DNA from: Rickettsiales bacterium UBA1997
GTDB taxonomy: Bacteria; Pseudomonadota; Alphaproteobacteria; Rickettsiales; UBA1997
Direction of reading: 5' to 3'
Length of the DNA stretch: 5,257 nucleotides
Assembly: GCA_002335845.1 (NCBI GenBank)
Contig: DDCV01000054.1
Location: forward strand, 1-5,257
In this document: piece after piece, positions 4,676-5,257 of the stretch
Layout: each line of letters starts with the position of its first letter
Numbering within the stretch: the stretch's first letter is position 1
The notes under the pieces: model-generated
What the model saw: only the letters and a program-made list of their open reading frames with translations
Told to the model about the DNA's origin: nothing
Database searches by the model: none
Program-made: the position numbers and the translations under genes

Positions 4676-5257
4676 TTATTTTATATGAGAATCAATAAAA
4701 TCAATCATATTTGAGTAAGATTCATCTTTATTTATTTCACTAAATACCTCATGCCTAGCTTCTTTAACCAGATTCATAGTTATGTTTGTAAAAATTGATG
4801 AGAGGAATTTATTTAAATCTTTAACTCCTTTGCCGCTGTTTCCAACAGGGTCTTTATCACCAGAGATGATATATATTGGAAGAGATTTATTTGATTCTAT
4901 GTAATTTGATGATTTAAATACTTTTAAAAATTGATTACACAGCTGAAGCCACAAAGAGTTTGTAACTAAAAATCCACATTTATCATCATCAGTATACTCA
5001 TCAACACTTGAAGTATCTCTAGTCAACCAATCATTAGGGGTTCTATTTGGGCTAAACAACGAATTGTTTTTTCTCATAGTAATTTTATCTAAAAGATTGC
5101 TATAAGACTTTTCTCCAAATATAAGAATTAGAAAAGATACCAATCTCTTTTGTGAAGTGACCACTTTATTAGGAATTAAAGAGGATCCAGATAATATTAA
5201 TGCATCTATGTATTTATATTTCTGAATAACGCCAAGAGCTATCCATGAACCCATGCT
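4676..5257 (-). CDS. Alpha/beta hydrolase (lysophospholipase/monoacylglycerol lipase-like), N-terminus missing
   Basis: The frame is open to the right edge. The outermost codon, AGC at 5257-5255, is read as the nucleophile serine of an S-M-G-S elbow (usually GHSMGS in this family), so the true start lies outside and the ATG at 5254 is internal. Residues are numbered from that Met. Visible are LILSGSSL (19-26) after the elbow, and a cap region with a RTPNDWLTRD...VDEY...CGF pattern (71-95) typical of COG2267 hydrolases. IISGDKDPVG (129-138) carries the probable catalytic Asp135, and KEARHEVFSEIN (164-175) carries His168. Together with the edge serine this completes a Ser-Asp-His triad. Family members hydrolyse monoacylglycerols, lysophospholipids or other esters; the substrate here is not determinable. 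It is the first visible gene of a minus-strand operon with the nuclease 4 nt downstream. Confidence 0.88.
   Translation of the reverse strand, partial: SMGSWIALGVIQKYKYIDALILSGSSLIPNKVVTSQKRLVSFLILIFGEKSYSNLLDKITMRKNNSLFSPNRTPNDWLTRDTSSVDEYTDDDKCGFLVTNSLWLQLCNQFLKVFKSSNYIESNKSLPIYIISGDKDPVGNSGKGVKDLNKFLSSIFTNITMNLVKEARHEVFSEINKDESYSNMIDFIDSHIK

Noticed and set aside
4676..5254. Treating the ATG at 5254 as the start of the alpha/beta hydrolase
   Set aside because: The frame stays open to the edge and the preceding codon is the nucleophile serine of the S-M-G-S elbow, so this Met is internal.
1..5257. A defence island, CRISPR array, tRNA or mobile element
   Set aside because: No direct-repeat array, cloverleaf, transposase, integrase or terminal inverted repeats were seen; the single nuclease is not enough to call a defence system.

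Overview
This is an AT-rich (roughly one-third G+C, estimated by eye), tightly packed bacterial chromosome segment with very short intergenic gaps. Low G+C, small gaps and the mix of families (gamma-glutamyltransferase, MAPEG, YdjA-type nitroreductase, peptidase S51, COG2267-like hydrolase) suggest a streamlined marine proteobacterium, perhaps a SAR86-like gammaproteobacterium. That assignment is inference, since no rRNA or other marker is present. I see no tRNA, rRNA, CRISPR array, IS element or prophage block.

Layout. (1) 1-1028, minus: a 58-aa two-helix membrane protein followed 3 nt later by the N-terminal part of a gamma-glutamyltransferase-family enzyme cut by the left edge. (2) 1029-1075: a 47-bp divergent control region. 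(3) 1076-2075, plus: a compact three-gene unit of a 47-aa membrane hairpin protein and two exported, cysteine-containing proteins of unknown function. The junctions are 0 nt and an 8-nt overlap. This is the least explained part of the window. (4) 2083-2673, minus: a 50-aa single-pass protein with a very acidic tail, then a MAPEG-family membrane protein. (5) 2674-2726: a divergent promoter region with overlapping opposed -10 elements. (6) 2727-3287, plus: a YdjA-type nitroreductase whose stop codon overlaps that of the next gene. (7) 3284-5257, minus: a probable operon of an alpha/beta hydrolase (cut at its nucleophile serine by the right edge), a RecB/MGME1-like PD-(D/E)XK nuclease and a peptidase S51 (PepE-like) enzyme.

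How the genes work together is only partly visible. GGT-family, MAPEG and S51 peptidase proteins could all touch glutathione or small-peptide metabolism, but they lie in separate transcription units and two of them deviate at glutathione or glutamyl-binding positions, so a shared pathway is not demonstrated. Three small membrane-protein genes of 47, 50 and 58 codons were found by reading the gaps; each fits its neighbours exactly and no other gene covers those stretches. No gene-free stretch exceeds 60 bp.
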